From NCBI GenBank assembly GCA_964434165.1, contig CAYSUS010000091.1, positions 1 to 30,105 on the forward strand: 30,105 nt of DNA. The letters are read 5' to 3'. The translations under genes were made by a program, and so were the position numbers. Source of the DNA: CAYSUS01 sp964434165. Its GTDB lineage: Bacteria > Planctomycetota > Planctomycetia > Pirellulales > Thermoguttaceae. Below the pieces are notes generated by a model, which was not told the DNA's origin, did no database searches, and worked only from the letters and a program-made list of their open reading frames with translations. Shown piece by piece: positions 10,388-19,859 of the stretch; position 1 is the stretch's first letter, and every line of letters begins with the position of its first letter.

Positions 10388-11038
10388 TCAGCCGGCAGGC
10401 AGGACCCGCACCCGGCGGCCCTCAACCCGAACCCGTCCTGCGGCGATTAGGCGCAGCGCTTCGGGGTAAGCCTCGGTCTCGGCCTGAAAGACTCGGGCAG
10501 CGAGCGTCTCGGGGGTGTCATCGTCAAACACGGGCACGGCCTTCTGGAGGATCACCGGTCCGTGGTCGTACTGGTTGTCGCAGAAGTGGACCGTGCAGCC
10601 GGTGAGCTTCACGCCGTAGTCCAGCACGGCCTCATGCACGAGGTGGCCGTAGTAACCCTGGCCGCAGAAAGCGGGGATGAGGGCCGGGTGGATGTTGGTC
10701 ACGCGGTTCTCGAAGTCGGCGGGGATGCTGAGCCGTTTGAGGAAGCCGGCCAGCACGACCAGGTCGGCCCCAGCGTGGCGACAGCGGTCGAACACCGCCT
10801 GGCTGAAGGCGTCCTGGTCAGGGTAATCCCCGGCGCGGACCACGGCCGTGGGGATGCCGGCCTCCTCGCCGAAGCGCAGGCCCGCAGCCTTGGCCGCGCT
10901 GGCCACCACGAGTACCACCCGGGCGTCGAGCTGTCCGGCGGCGATCAGCTCGAGCAGGTTCTTCAGCGTCCTGCCCGTGCCGGAAATGAGGACGGCCAGG
11001 CGCAAGGGGGCGTCACAAGGTTGTGAGGGTCGATTCAC
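10388..11038 (-). CDS. purN: Phosphoribosylglycinamide formyltransferase
   Basis: PurN transfers a formyl group from 10-formyl-THF to GAR in purine synthesis (cytoplasm). The 216-residue product has the phosphate-binding loop ISGTGRTLKNLLE (18-30), a variant of the usual SGxGSN; the catalytic Asn115 and His117 in TNIHPALIPAF; and Asp158 in YDHGPVIL, matching E. coli N106, H108 and D144. The loop after the catalytic His is longer than in E. coli (CGQGYYGHLVHEAV). The start codon is GTG, with AAGGA about 12 bases upstream. It lies 70 bases downstream of ileS on the same strand and is probably cotranscribed with it. Confidence 0.93.
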   Translation of the reverse strand: MNRPSQPCDAPLRLAVLISGTGRTLKNLLELIAAGQLDARVVLVVASAAKAAGLRFGEEAGIPTAVVRAGDYPDQDAFSQAVFDRCRHAGADLVVLAGFLKRLSIPADFENRVTNIHPALIPAFCGQGYYGHLVHEAVLDYGVKLTGCTVHFCDNQYDHGPVILQKAVPVFDDDTPETLAARVFQAETEAYPEALRLIAAGRVRVEGRRVRVLPAG

Positions 11039-11108
11039 GGGCTCGATTCGTCCTTGAACGGACGCCGCTGGAGGACCGGACGGGATCCGCGCGGCGGACT
11101 CGCTCTGT

Positions 11109-14100
11109 TCACACCACCTTCACGTAGAGCGTTCCCTTGTGCCCCGCGAGCTTGGCCTCGATGGGATCCACTCCCGAGAGCGGCTCAAACGAGACCTCCA
11201 CGGCCAACGTCTCCCTCTTGAGGTACTCCTCGAACCGCTCCACCGCGGCCCGGATCTCCTCCGAGTCCGTCACGATCCCCGCGGCGATCCGGTCCGTGTA
11301 CTCGCAGCTCATCTCCTTGCGGGCGTTCTGGATCGCGTGGACGATCTCCCGTGCGAGCCCCTCGAACACCAAGTCCTCGGACAGCTCGGTCGAGAGCACG
11401 ACCACCGAGGAGCGGCCTTGCGCCGCGGCCCAGCCCTGCTTGGCCTGCATGCGGACCTGCACGTCCGCGCCGTCGAGCGTGACCGGGCCGTCGGCAAGCT
11501 CCAGCGTGACACGGCCGGAGGACTCCATCTCGGCCAGCAGCCCGGCGGCGTCGGCCTCGCCGAGGGCCTTGCGCACCCCGGGCAGGCGCTTGCCCAGGCG
11601 CGGGCCGAGGCGCTTCAGGTCCGGTAGCACCGTGTAGGTGATGTACTGGTCGGCCTTCTGGATGTATTCCACTTGCTTGACGTTCAGCTCCTCGGCCACC
11701 AGCGCGGCATGGGCCTCGAGCCAATCGACGTGCGCCGTATCGGCCAGGACGACCTCCACGCGGGCGAGCGGCTGGCGGACCTTGAGCTTGGCGTTCATCC
11801 GCGCGGCGCGGCCCAGCGAGACGATCTCGCGCACCAGGGCCATGCGCTGGGACAGGGCCTCGTCGATCGCCTCGGCCTGCCCTTGCGGATAGTCGCACAG
11901 GTGGACGCTCTCGGCCACGCGCTGGGCGCCGAAAGCCTCGACCGCGAGGTTCTGCCAGATGGCCTCGGCCACGAACGGCACGAACGGGGCAATCAGCCGG
12001 CACGTGGTCACCAGGCATTCGTAGAGCGTCCAGTGGGCGTCGGACTTGTCGGCCGACGCCCCGCCGCTCCAGAACCGATCGCGGCTGCGGCGCACGTACC
12101 AGTTGGACAGCGCGTCGAGCAGCTCGGTCAGCCGGGCGCAGGCCCCGTAATTGTCGTAGGCGTCCATGCGCTGGACGACCTCGGCGGCCGCGCGGCTAAG
12201 CTCGCTGAGCATCCAGCGGTCGAGCTCGCTCCGCTCGGTGACGGGCCGATAGGTGGCGGCCCTGGCAAGCACCTCGGGCGTGAGCTGCTCGGCGGGCCCG
12301 TCGATGGCGGCGGCCGGGTCGAAGCCGTCGATGTTGGCGTAAATCACGAAGAAGCTGTACACGTTCCAGAGGCGGAGGAGGAACTCGGGAATGATCTCGC
12401 GGATCGCCTTTTCGGCGTAGATGATCGAGTTCCACGGCGGCTGGTTGGCGAAGAAGTACCACCGCAAAGCGTCCGCCCCATAGACGTTGAAGATCTCCTT
12501 GGGCTCGCGGTAGTTCCGCTTCGACTTCGACATCTTTCCCACGCGCTCCGCGTAGCCGCCCTGGCCGAGCGCGGTGCGGGCGTCCTCCTCGCTCAGGAAG
12601 ATCCTCCGCCCGTCCTTCGACTCCCACCAATCGCTGAGCATCAGGCCGAGGACGATGCAGTTGCGGAACGGGTGGGGGTAAGGAGAGGAGGCGGGACTGG
12701 GGATTGGGGATTGGGGATTGGAGGGCATTTGCCTCCCCTCTCGCGCTTGCGGGAGAGGGGGCGGGGGTGAGAAAATCTCGCCATCCGACTCACCCTTGCA
12801 CGAGGCCTCCTCCTCGCTGAATAGCAGCGTGCTGATCGCCAGCAGGCTGTAGAACCATCCCCGGGTCTGGTCGATCGCTTCGCTGATGAAGTCGGCCGGG
12901 AACTGCCGCTGGAAGACCTTCTCCGATCCGTCGGCGTTGGGATAGCCCCACTGGGCGAACGGCATGGCCCCGGAGTCGAACCAGCAGTCGATCACCTCGG
13001 TGACCCGCCGCATCCGCGCGCCCGGGGCCTTGGGCGAATCGTAGGTCACCGCGTCGATATAGGGCTTATGCACTTTCAGGTGCTCGGGCAGGTCGGGCGT
13101 GGCCTTCTTCGCCGCCTCCCAGACTTCGGTCCCCGCCACGCCCGGCCTGGCCAGCAGCTCGTCGTAGCCGGCCACGGCCTCCATGTGGCCGGTCTTCTCG
13201 CAGACCCAGATCGGCAGGGGCGTGCCCCAGTAGCGCTCGCGCGACAGGGCCCAGTCCACGTTCGTCTCGAGGAAGTTGCCGAAGCGGCCTTCGCGGATGT
13301 GGTCCGGGAGCCAGTTGACCCGCGCGTTGTTGGCCAGCATCCTGTCGCGGAACGTCGTGGTGCGGATGAACCAGCTCTTGCGCGGGTATTGGATAAGCGG
13401 ATCCTCCTCGGCGCGCCAGCAGAACGGGTAGTCGTGGAGATATTGCTCCTGGTGGAACAGGCGGCCATCGGCGCGGAGCTTGTGGGTGATGTCGCGATCG
13501 GCCTCCTTGACCCAGCGGCCCTCGAGGTCGGGCGCTTCGGCGGTGAACGTGCCGTCCGGGGCCACGGCGCAGATCAACGGCGGGCCCTCGCCGTCAACGA
13601 ACCGGCCCTGCTCGGCGATCAGCACGTCGTAGTCCACCTCGCCGAAGGCCGGGGCCTGGTGCACCACGCCCGTGCCCGACTCGGTGGTGACGAAGTCGGC
13701 CGCCACCACGCGCCAGGCGATGTGCTGCCTGCCGCCCTGCTTGAGCCGGCCCTGGGTGGAGCCCTGTGCCTTGTGGTAGTAGTCGAACGGCGGCACGTAA
13801 CGCTTGCCCAGAAGGGCCGCGCCCGACATCGTCGCCACGACTTCGCAATCCCTCTTGACCTTCTCCACGATGGTTTCGACCAGGGCCGACGCCATGACGA
13901 GCTTGCGATCGTCGCCGGCGAAGCGGACCAGCGAGTACTCCAGGTCCGACTTGACCGCGGCGAACTGGTTGCTCGGCAGGGTCCACGGCGTGGTGGTCCA
14001 GACCAGCAGGTCCGTTTCCAACTCATCGACCAGCGGGAAGCGCACGTACACGCTGGGGTCGGCCACCTCGCGGTAGCCCTGGCCCACCTCGCCCGAGGAG

Positions 14101-14666
14101 AGGGCGGTGCCGCCCTGGGCCCACCACCACACGATCTTGTGCCCCTGGTACAAAAGCCCCCGATCGAAGAGGCTCTTCAGGGCCCACCACACGCTCTCCA
14201 CGTAGCTCTGGTGGAAGGTGACATAGGCCTCGTCCAGGTGGATCCAGAAGCCGAGGCGCTCGGTCAGCTCCTCCCACTGGCGCGTGTAGCGGAATACGCT
14301 TTCCACGCAGCGATGGATGAACGGCTCGACGCCGAACGCCTCGATCTCCTCCTTGCTGTGGATGCCCAGCTCCTTGCAGACCTCGACCTCAACGGGCAGA
14401 CCATGCGTGTCCCAGCCGGCCTTGCGCTCGCAGAGGTGGCCGCGCATAGTCCGATAGCGGGGAAAGAGGTCCTTGATCGCGCGGGTCAGGCAGTGGCCCG
14501 GATGGGGCAGCCCATTGGCCGTGGGCGGGCCTTCGTAGAACACGAACGGGGGGCATCCCGCCCTGGCCTTGAGCGACTTCTCGTAGATGCGATGCTTCTT
14601 CCAGAAGCCGATGATCTGTTCCTCTTGGCGGGGAAAGGAGACGTTGCTCTCGACCGGGCGGAACAT
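11109..14666 (-). CDS. ileS: Isoleucyl-tRNA synthetase
   Basis: The 1185-residue class I synthetase charges tRNA-Ile. It has the HIGH-type signature HPGH (55-58, in GPPTANGLPHPGH) and KMSKS (711-715). The CP1 editing region and the tRNA anticodon-binding region follow in normal order, and the C-terminal region is continuous. The start MFRPVESNV is chosen because the family begins here and a good promoter lies just upstream; AGGA stands about 15 bases before the ATG. Residues 623-661 are a Pro/Ser-rich insert with no counterpart in the family, described as a repeat at 12684-12800. A second segment, GLMLSDWWESKDGRRIFLSE, lies between the insert and KMSKS and looks like a lineage-specific extension. 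Apart from that segment, the insert has not broken the frame. The gene precedes purN. Confidence 0.95.
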   Translation of the reverse strand: MFRPVESNVSFPRQEEQIIGFWKKHRIYEKSLKARAGCPPFVFYEGPPTANGLPHPGHCLTRAIKDLFPRYRTMRGHLCERKAGWDTHGLPVEVEVCKELGIHSKEEIEAFGVEPFIHRCVESVFRYTRQWEELTERLGFWIHLDEAYVTFHQSYVESVWWALKSLFDRGLLYQGHKIVWWWAQGGTALSSGEVGQGYREVADPSVYVRFPLVDELETDLLVWTTTPWTLPSNQFAAVKSDLEYSLVRFAGDDRKLVMASALVETIVEKVKRDCEVVATMSGAALLGKRYVPPFDYYHKAQGSTQGRLKQGGRQHIAWRVVAADFVTTESGTGVVHQAPAFGEVDYDVLIAEQGRFVDGEGPPLICAVAPDGTFTAEAPDLEGRWVKEADRDITHKLRADGRLFHQEQYLHDYPFCWRAEEDPLIQYPRKSWFIRTTTFRDRMLANNARVNWLPDHIREGRFGNFLETNVDWALSRERYWGTPLPIWVCEKTGHMEAVAGYDELLARPGVAGTEVWEAAKKATPDLPEHLKVHKPYIDAVTYDSPKAPGARMRRVTEVIDCWFDSGAMPFAQWGYPNADGSEKVFQRQFPADFISEAIDQTRGWFYSLLAISTLLFSEEEASCKGESDGEIFSPPPPLPQAREGRQMPSNPQSPIPSPASSPYPHPFRNCIVLGLMLSDWWESKDGRRIFLSEEDARTALGQGGYAERVGKMSKSKRNYREPKEIFNVYGADALRWYFFANQPPWNSIIYAEKAIREIIPEFLLRLWNVYSFFVIYANIDGFDPAAAIDGPAEQLTPEVLARAATYRPVTERSELDRWMLSELSRAAAEVVQRMDAYDNYGACARLTELLDALSNWYVRRSRDRFWSGGASADKSDAHWTLYECLVTTCRLIAPFVPFVAEAIWQNLAVEAFGAQRVAESVHLCDYPQGQAEAIDEALSQRMALVREIVSLGRAARMNAKLKVRQPLARVEVVLADTAHVDWLEAHAALVAEELNVKQVEYIQKADQYITYTVLPDLKRLGPRLGKRLPGVRKALGEADAAGLLAEMESSGRVTLELADGPVTLDGADVQVRMQAKQGWAAAQGRSSVVVLSTELSEDLVFEGLAREIVHAIQNARKEMSCEYTDRIAAGIVTDSEEIRAAVERFEEYLKRETLAVEVSFEPLSGVDPIEAKLAGHKGTLYVKVV
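12684..12800. repeat. REP-like palindrome plus tandem repeat inserted in frame in ileS
   Basis: Within 117 bases there is a 26-base near-perfect palindrome at 12735-12760 (CCCCTCTC pairs with GAGAGGGG, then one G-G mismatch, CGC with GCG, loop TT). It is followed on the plus strand by GCGGGGGTGAG. Three direct copies of TGGGGAT lie at 12698-12718. Palindromes of the form CCCTCTC...GAGAGGG are typical extragenic repeats. Read in the ileS frame the segment gives residues 623-661, rich in Pro, Ser and Gln, with no stop. Confidence 0.8.
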
Positions 14667-14710
14667 GGAGGGAGCTTGTCCTGTCGGGGGGCGGCGAGAT
14701 AAAGCCCTTA

Positions 14711-14739
14711 GTAAAACATGGTTGCGACCGTTTGACAAT
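14711..14739 (-). promoter_or_regulatory. Predicted sigma-70 promoter of ileS
   Basis: On the minus strand TTGTCA (14734-14739) is followed 17 bases later by TTTACT (14711-14716). A TG precedes the -10 (extended -10 form). The -35 matches the consensus at 5 of 6 positions and the -10 at 4 of 6. The start codon of ileS lies 45 bases downstream of the -10. The strength is inferred from sequence only. Confidence 0.55.
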
Positions 14740-14815
14740 TGCAGGAGGCGGCGGCGCGCGCCGAGGTTCAGCCGGAGCCGCGACCGAGAGGGAGCGGAAC
14801 CGCGGCGCCCCGTAG

Positions 14816-14821
14816 TATAAT
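14816..14821 (+). promoter_or_regulatory. Possible -10 element TATAAT for the DUF1080 gene
   Basis: A perfect TATAAT lies 55 bases upstream of the ATG at 14876. The hexamer 17 bases upstream of it (AGCGGA) is a poor -35, so this is weak support for a promoter. Confidence 0.35.
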
Positions 14822-14875
14822 GGCTGGTTTGCGACACGATTGCCCCCAGACCTTTCCCGCCGAGGAGATGCTGCC

Positions 14876-16096
14876 ATGAAGTGCCTTGCCCCGCCGCTGC
14901 TGGCCATCGCTTTCGTCCTTCATGCACCTGGTCTGGCGGGCAGCGCTTTGGCCGAGGCCGACGAGGGCTTCGTGCCTCTGTTCGACGGAACGACCCTCGA
15001 TGGCTGGGAGCAGCACGGAGGCAAGGCGACCTACCAGGTCGAGGACGGCTGTATCGTGGGGCGCGTCGGGCCAGGACCCAACTCGTTCACCTGCACGAAG
15101 AAGACCTACGGCGACTTCATCCTCAAGACGGAGGTCAAGCTCGACGTGCCGGGCAACTCGGGCATCCAGGTCCGCAGCCATCTTCGCGAGCAGGGCGACC
15201 GGGTATTCGGCTACCAGTGCGAGATCGACCCTTCCGACCGCGCGTGGTCGGGGGGCATCTACGACGAGGGCCGCCGCGGATGGCTCTTCCCCCTGGCCGG
15301 ACGCGAGGAGGCGCGCCAGGCCTTTCGCCGCGACGCCTGGAACCAGTTCGTGATCCAGGCGGTCGGCCCCTCGATCCGCACGTGGGTCAACGGCGTGCCG
15401 TGCGCCGATCTGCTCGACGCGGCCGACCTCGAAGGGTTCATCGCCTTGCAGGTCCACTCCGGCAAGCAGGGCCAGATCCGCTGGCGCACCCTCCGCCTGA
15501 AGGACCTGGGACGTAGCCAGTGGAAGCCGCTCTTCAACGGCAAGGACCTTTCGGGCTGGGATGTCCTGCCCGGCGGCCAGTGGACCGTCGAAGATGGCAA
15601 GATCCACGGCACTTCGACCGCGGACGAGCGTCGGCACGGCATCCTCATCAGCGAGAAGCCCTACGCCGACTTCGCCGTCCGCGTCAAGTACAAGGCGATC
15701 AAGGGCAACAGCGGGCTGTACTTCCGCACCGAGAAGGGCGGCGGGGCCTCGGTGCGTGGCTTCCAGGCCGAGATCGACCCGAACAAGGACGCGGGCGGCC
15801 TGTACGAGACGGGCGGTCGGGCGTGGGTCGTCAAGCCCAAGCCCGAACAGGTGAAGAAGTGGTTCCGTCCCGGCGAGTGGAACGAGATGACGGTCGTGGC
15901 CATCGGCCGCGACGTGGCCGTCCACGTCAACGGCCATCGCACGGCCGAGCTACGCAACGACCCGGGGCGCACGGAGGGGTATCTCGGCCTCCAGCTCCAC
16001 GGCGGGCAGGACATGGACACCTGGTTCGAAGAGGTCGAGATTCTCGAGATCACGCCCGAGCAGGTCAAGCTCATCCAGCGCGCCGACGTTCCCTGA
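14876..16096 (+). CDS. Secreted protein with two tandem DUF1080 (3-keto-disaccharide hydrolase) domains
   Basis: The 406-residue product starts MKCLAPPLLAIAF with a signal peptide (to about SALA, residue 26). The first DUF1080 domain runs from FVPLFDGTTLDGWEQHG (about 33) to about 215, and the second from WKPLFNGKDLSGWDVLPGG (about 216) to about 395. Each has the concanavalin-like strand pattern, an EIDP motif, and NSGIQVRSHL or NSGLYFRTEK. The domain has been linked to breakdown of 3-keto sugars, so periplasmic or surface sugar cleavage is possible; the actual substrate is unknown. GAGGAGA lies 7 bases before ATG 14876, and this start gives a clean signal peptide. The gene diverges from ileS. 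Confidence 0.88.
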   Translation: MKCLAPPLLAIAFVLHAPGLAGSALAEADEGFVPLFDGTTLDGWEQHGGKATYQVEDGCIVGRVGPGPNSFTCTKKTYGDFILKTEVKLDVPGNSGIQVRSHLREQGDRVFGYQCEIDPSDRAWSGGIYDEGRRGWLFPLAGREEARQAFRRDAWNQFVIQAVGPSIRTWVNGVPCADLLDAADLEGFIALQVHSGKQGQIRWRTLRLKDLGRSQWKPLFNGKDLSGWDVLPGGQWTVEDGKIHGTSTADERRHGILISEKPYADFAVRVKYKAIKGNSGLYFRTEKGGGASVRGFQAEIDPNKDAGGLYETGGRAWVVKPKPEQVKKWFRPGEWNEMTVVAIGRDVAVHVNGHRTAELRNDPGRTEGYLGLQLHGGQDMDTWFEEVEILEITPEQVKLIQRADVP

Positions 16097-16130
16097 CGTT
16101 TTGCTTCGGCATCCCAAGAGCTGTTCTCTC

Positions 16131-16148
16131 GCCGGGGCATTGCCCGGC
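16131..16148. terminator. Short hairpin after the DUF1080 gene
   Basis: GCCGGG (16131-16136) pairs with CCCGGC (16143-16148) around a 6-base loop. It lies 35 bases after the stop codon. No U-tract follows, so termination is only inferred from position. Confidence 0.35.
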
Positions 16149-16200
16149 ACAGCCGCTCCACGCGTTGCAGAGCGACGTGCAAGCCCCCGCGGTGGGGCTA

Positions 16201-16240
16201 GTAGGTAGATGCCGGCCCTGAAGATGGGCTTGTAACCTAC
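16201..16240. repeat. Inverted repeat GTAGGT...ACCTAC between the DUF1080 and kinase genes
   Basis: GTAGGT (16201-16206) and ACCTAC (16235-16240) flank a 28-base loop that contains an inner GCCC/GGGC pair. It lies 48 bases upstream of the kinase start. It may be a leader hairpin or a dispersed repeat; only this copy is visible in the window. Confidence 0.35.
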
Positions 16241-16288
16241 ACTTCTGGGAGGGAGCTGCGCGTTTACGCCGCGACTTGAATCTGCACT

Positions 16289-18496
<2,208 letters not shown>

Positions 18497-18604
18497 TGGC
18501 TGCATTGCCATTGATCGCTGGTGCACACCGGAATGCCTGGGAAACGGGATTCCGCTGGTCGCCCTCCGTGCATTGGCTATGCAGGCGTCAATAGGGGGCG
18601 AAGC

Positions 18605-18678
18605 GGGGGCGGGAGTCTTCTCCCAGAAGCGTTCTCCATGCAGCCGAAGCACCGGGCGAGAAAGAACTCCCGACCCCC
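18605..18678. repeat. Long inverted repeat in a convergent gap, possible bidirectional terminator
   Basis: The left arm (GGGGG at 18605-18609, then CGGGAGTCTTCTC at 18610-18622) pairs with the right arm (GAGAAAGAACTCCCG at 18658-18672, then CCCCC at 18674-18678), with one bulge. The loop is about 35 bases. The arms lie between the convergent kinase and esterase genes. The right arm shares CTCCCGACCCC with the repeat at 3450-3512. Confidence 0.6.
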
Positions 18679-18711
18679 TGGTGTGTTCGACTTCGTGGTG
18701 CATAAACGCCT

Positions 18712-19611
18712 CTAGCGAGGTCTCGGCAAGAAGCCCTGGGCGTGGAGCCACTTCTGGCAAAGCGTGGGCCACTGGTCGGTGCCGGGCGTGTTTCTGGCCA
18801 GGCCCAGGCCGTGGCGTCCCTGGCGAAAGACGTGCATCTCCGCCGCGACCCCGGCCCGGCGCAGGGCCAGGTAGAACTGCACGCTGTTCTCCGGCGGCAC
18901 GACCTTGTCCTCATCCGTGTGCCAGAGGAAGGCCGGCGGGGTGTCCTTCGTGACCTGCTTCTCGCTGGAGAACTGCCGCACCAGCTCCGCCGGGGCGTCT
19001 TCGCCCAGGAGGTTGCGCTGCGACCCTTGATGGGTGAAGGGCTCGCCGAAGGCAATCACCGGATAGCAGAGGATCATGAAGTCCGGGCGGCAGCTTGCTC
19101 GGGCGATCGGGTCCGCCGCGCTGGGCTCACCCTGGTCGAAGTGCGTTCCCACCGTGGAGGCGAGGTGCCCGCCGGCCGAGAAGCCGACGATTCCGATCCG
19201 CTCCGGGTCGATGCGGTAGTCGTCGGCCCGGGCGCGAACGGTGCGGATCGCCTGCTGCGCGTCCTGCAGAGGAGCCGGGTGGCCGTAGCCCCGGCCACGA
19301 TGGCGGTAATCGACGATGAAGCCCGCCACGCCGAGGGAGTTAAGCCAGGCGGCGATCTGGTGGCCTTCATGATCGATGGCCGTGTGGCCGTACCCTCCGC
19401 CGGGGCATATCACCACGGCAGTCCCGGTCCTGTTTTCCCTGGGGGCTGGATAGACGGTGAGCGTGGGGCGGAAACGCTTCCCCTCGCCGGTCCCTCCGGG
19501 GGCGCCGCCGGGCCACAGCTCGACGGATTTGATCTCGCGGGCCGCGCCTGGCGAAGCCACGCCAAGCGCCAGCGCGACAAGGAGGACGAGAGCAGTCCGA
19601 ATCGATCGCAT
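18712..19611 (-). CDS. Secreted alpha/beta-hydrolase, acetyl-xylan-esterase-like
   Basis: The 299-residue product has a signal peptide (MRSIRTALVLLVALALGVAS, likely cut after Ala24 or so) and an alpha/beta-hydrolase fold. The oxyanion loop CPGGGYGH is at 69-76, the nucleophile is Ser145 in GFSAGGHL, the acid is probably Asp235 in HTDEDKVVP, and the base is His267 in GRHGLG. These motifs fit the BD-FAE/acetyl-xylan-esterase group that removes acyl groups from plant or algal polysaccharides. Such genes are common in planctomycetes that degrade complex sugars. ATG 19611 is chosen because GGAG lies 9 bases upstream; the in-frame TTG at 19626 would lengthen the signal peptide by five residues. Confidence 0.88.
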   Translation of the reverse strand: MRSIRTALVLLVALALGVASPGAAREIKSVELWPGGAPGGTGEGKRFRPTLTVYPAPRENRTGTAVVICPGGGYGHTAIDHEGHQIAAWLNSLGVAGFIVDYRHRGRGYGHPAPLQDAQQAIRTVRARADDYRIDPERIGIVGFSAGGHLASTVGTHFDQGEPSAADPIARASCRPDFMILCYPVIAFGEPFTHQGSQRNLLGEDAPAELVRQFSSEKQVTKDTPPAFLWHTDEDKVVPPENSVQFYLALRRAGVAAEMHVFRQGRHGLGLARNTPGTDQWPTLCQKWLHAQGFLPRPR

Positions 19612-19744
19612 CTCGATGGTCTCCAAGAGCTTCCTATCAGTGGTCCCCGAACGCTCGAGAGAGGATGGTCGGACAAGATTCTCCCGCTGGGGCGGGAAGG
19701 CGTCAACTCGTTAGGTCGTCGCGCCGATGTAGATTACGATCCGT

Positions 19745-19763
19745 CCCCCACCCCCCACCCCCC
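19745..19763 (+). other. C-tract upstream of the autotransporter gene (G-quadruplex-capable on the minus strand)
   Basis: Runs of 5, 6 and 6 C separated by single A occupy 19745-19763, in the 248-base divergent gap between the esterase and the autotransporter. The minus strand has three long G-runs, enough to fold as a G-quadruplex. No clear promoter was found in the same gap. Confidence 0.45.
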
Positions 19764-19859
19764 GGCGGTCTGGCGATCCGGCTGGATTGCGGGGCGCTTT
19801 GGGGGACCGAGACTGCACGCACCGCGCCCCTGCGGAAACCGATCGACGAAGGAACGGCG

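Noticed and set aside
13068..14702. Long plus-strand open frame opposite ileS
   Set aside because: Mirror of a well-matched class I synthetase; GC-rich genomes give such long antisense frames.
14733..14738. TTGACA on the plus strand as -35 for the DUF1080 gene
   Set aside because: No acceptable -10 lies 16-18 bases downstream; the same bases serve a better match on the minus strand for ileS.
14768..15937. Minus-strand open frame opposite the DUF1080 gene
   Set aside because: Antisense of a clear secreted DUF1080 protein; no motif of its own.
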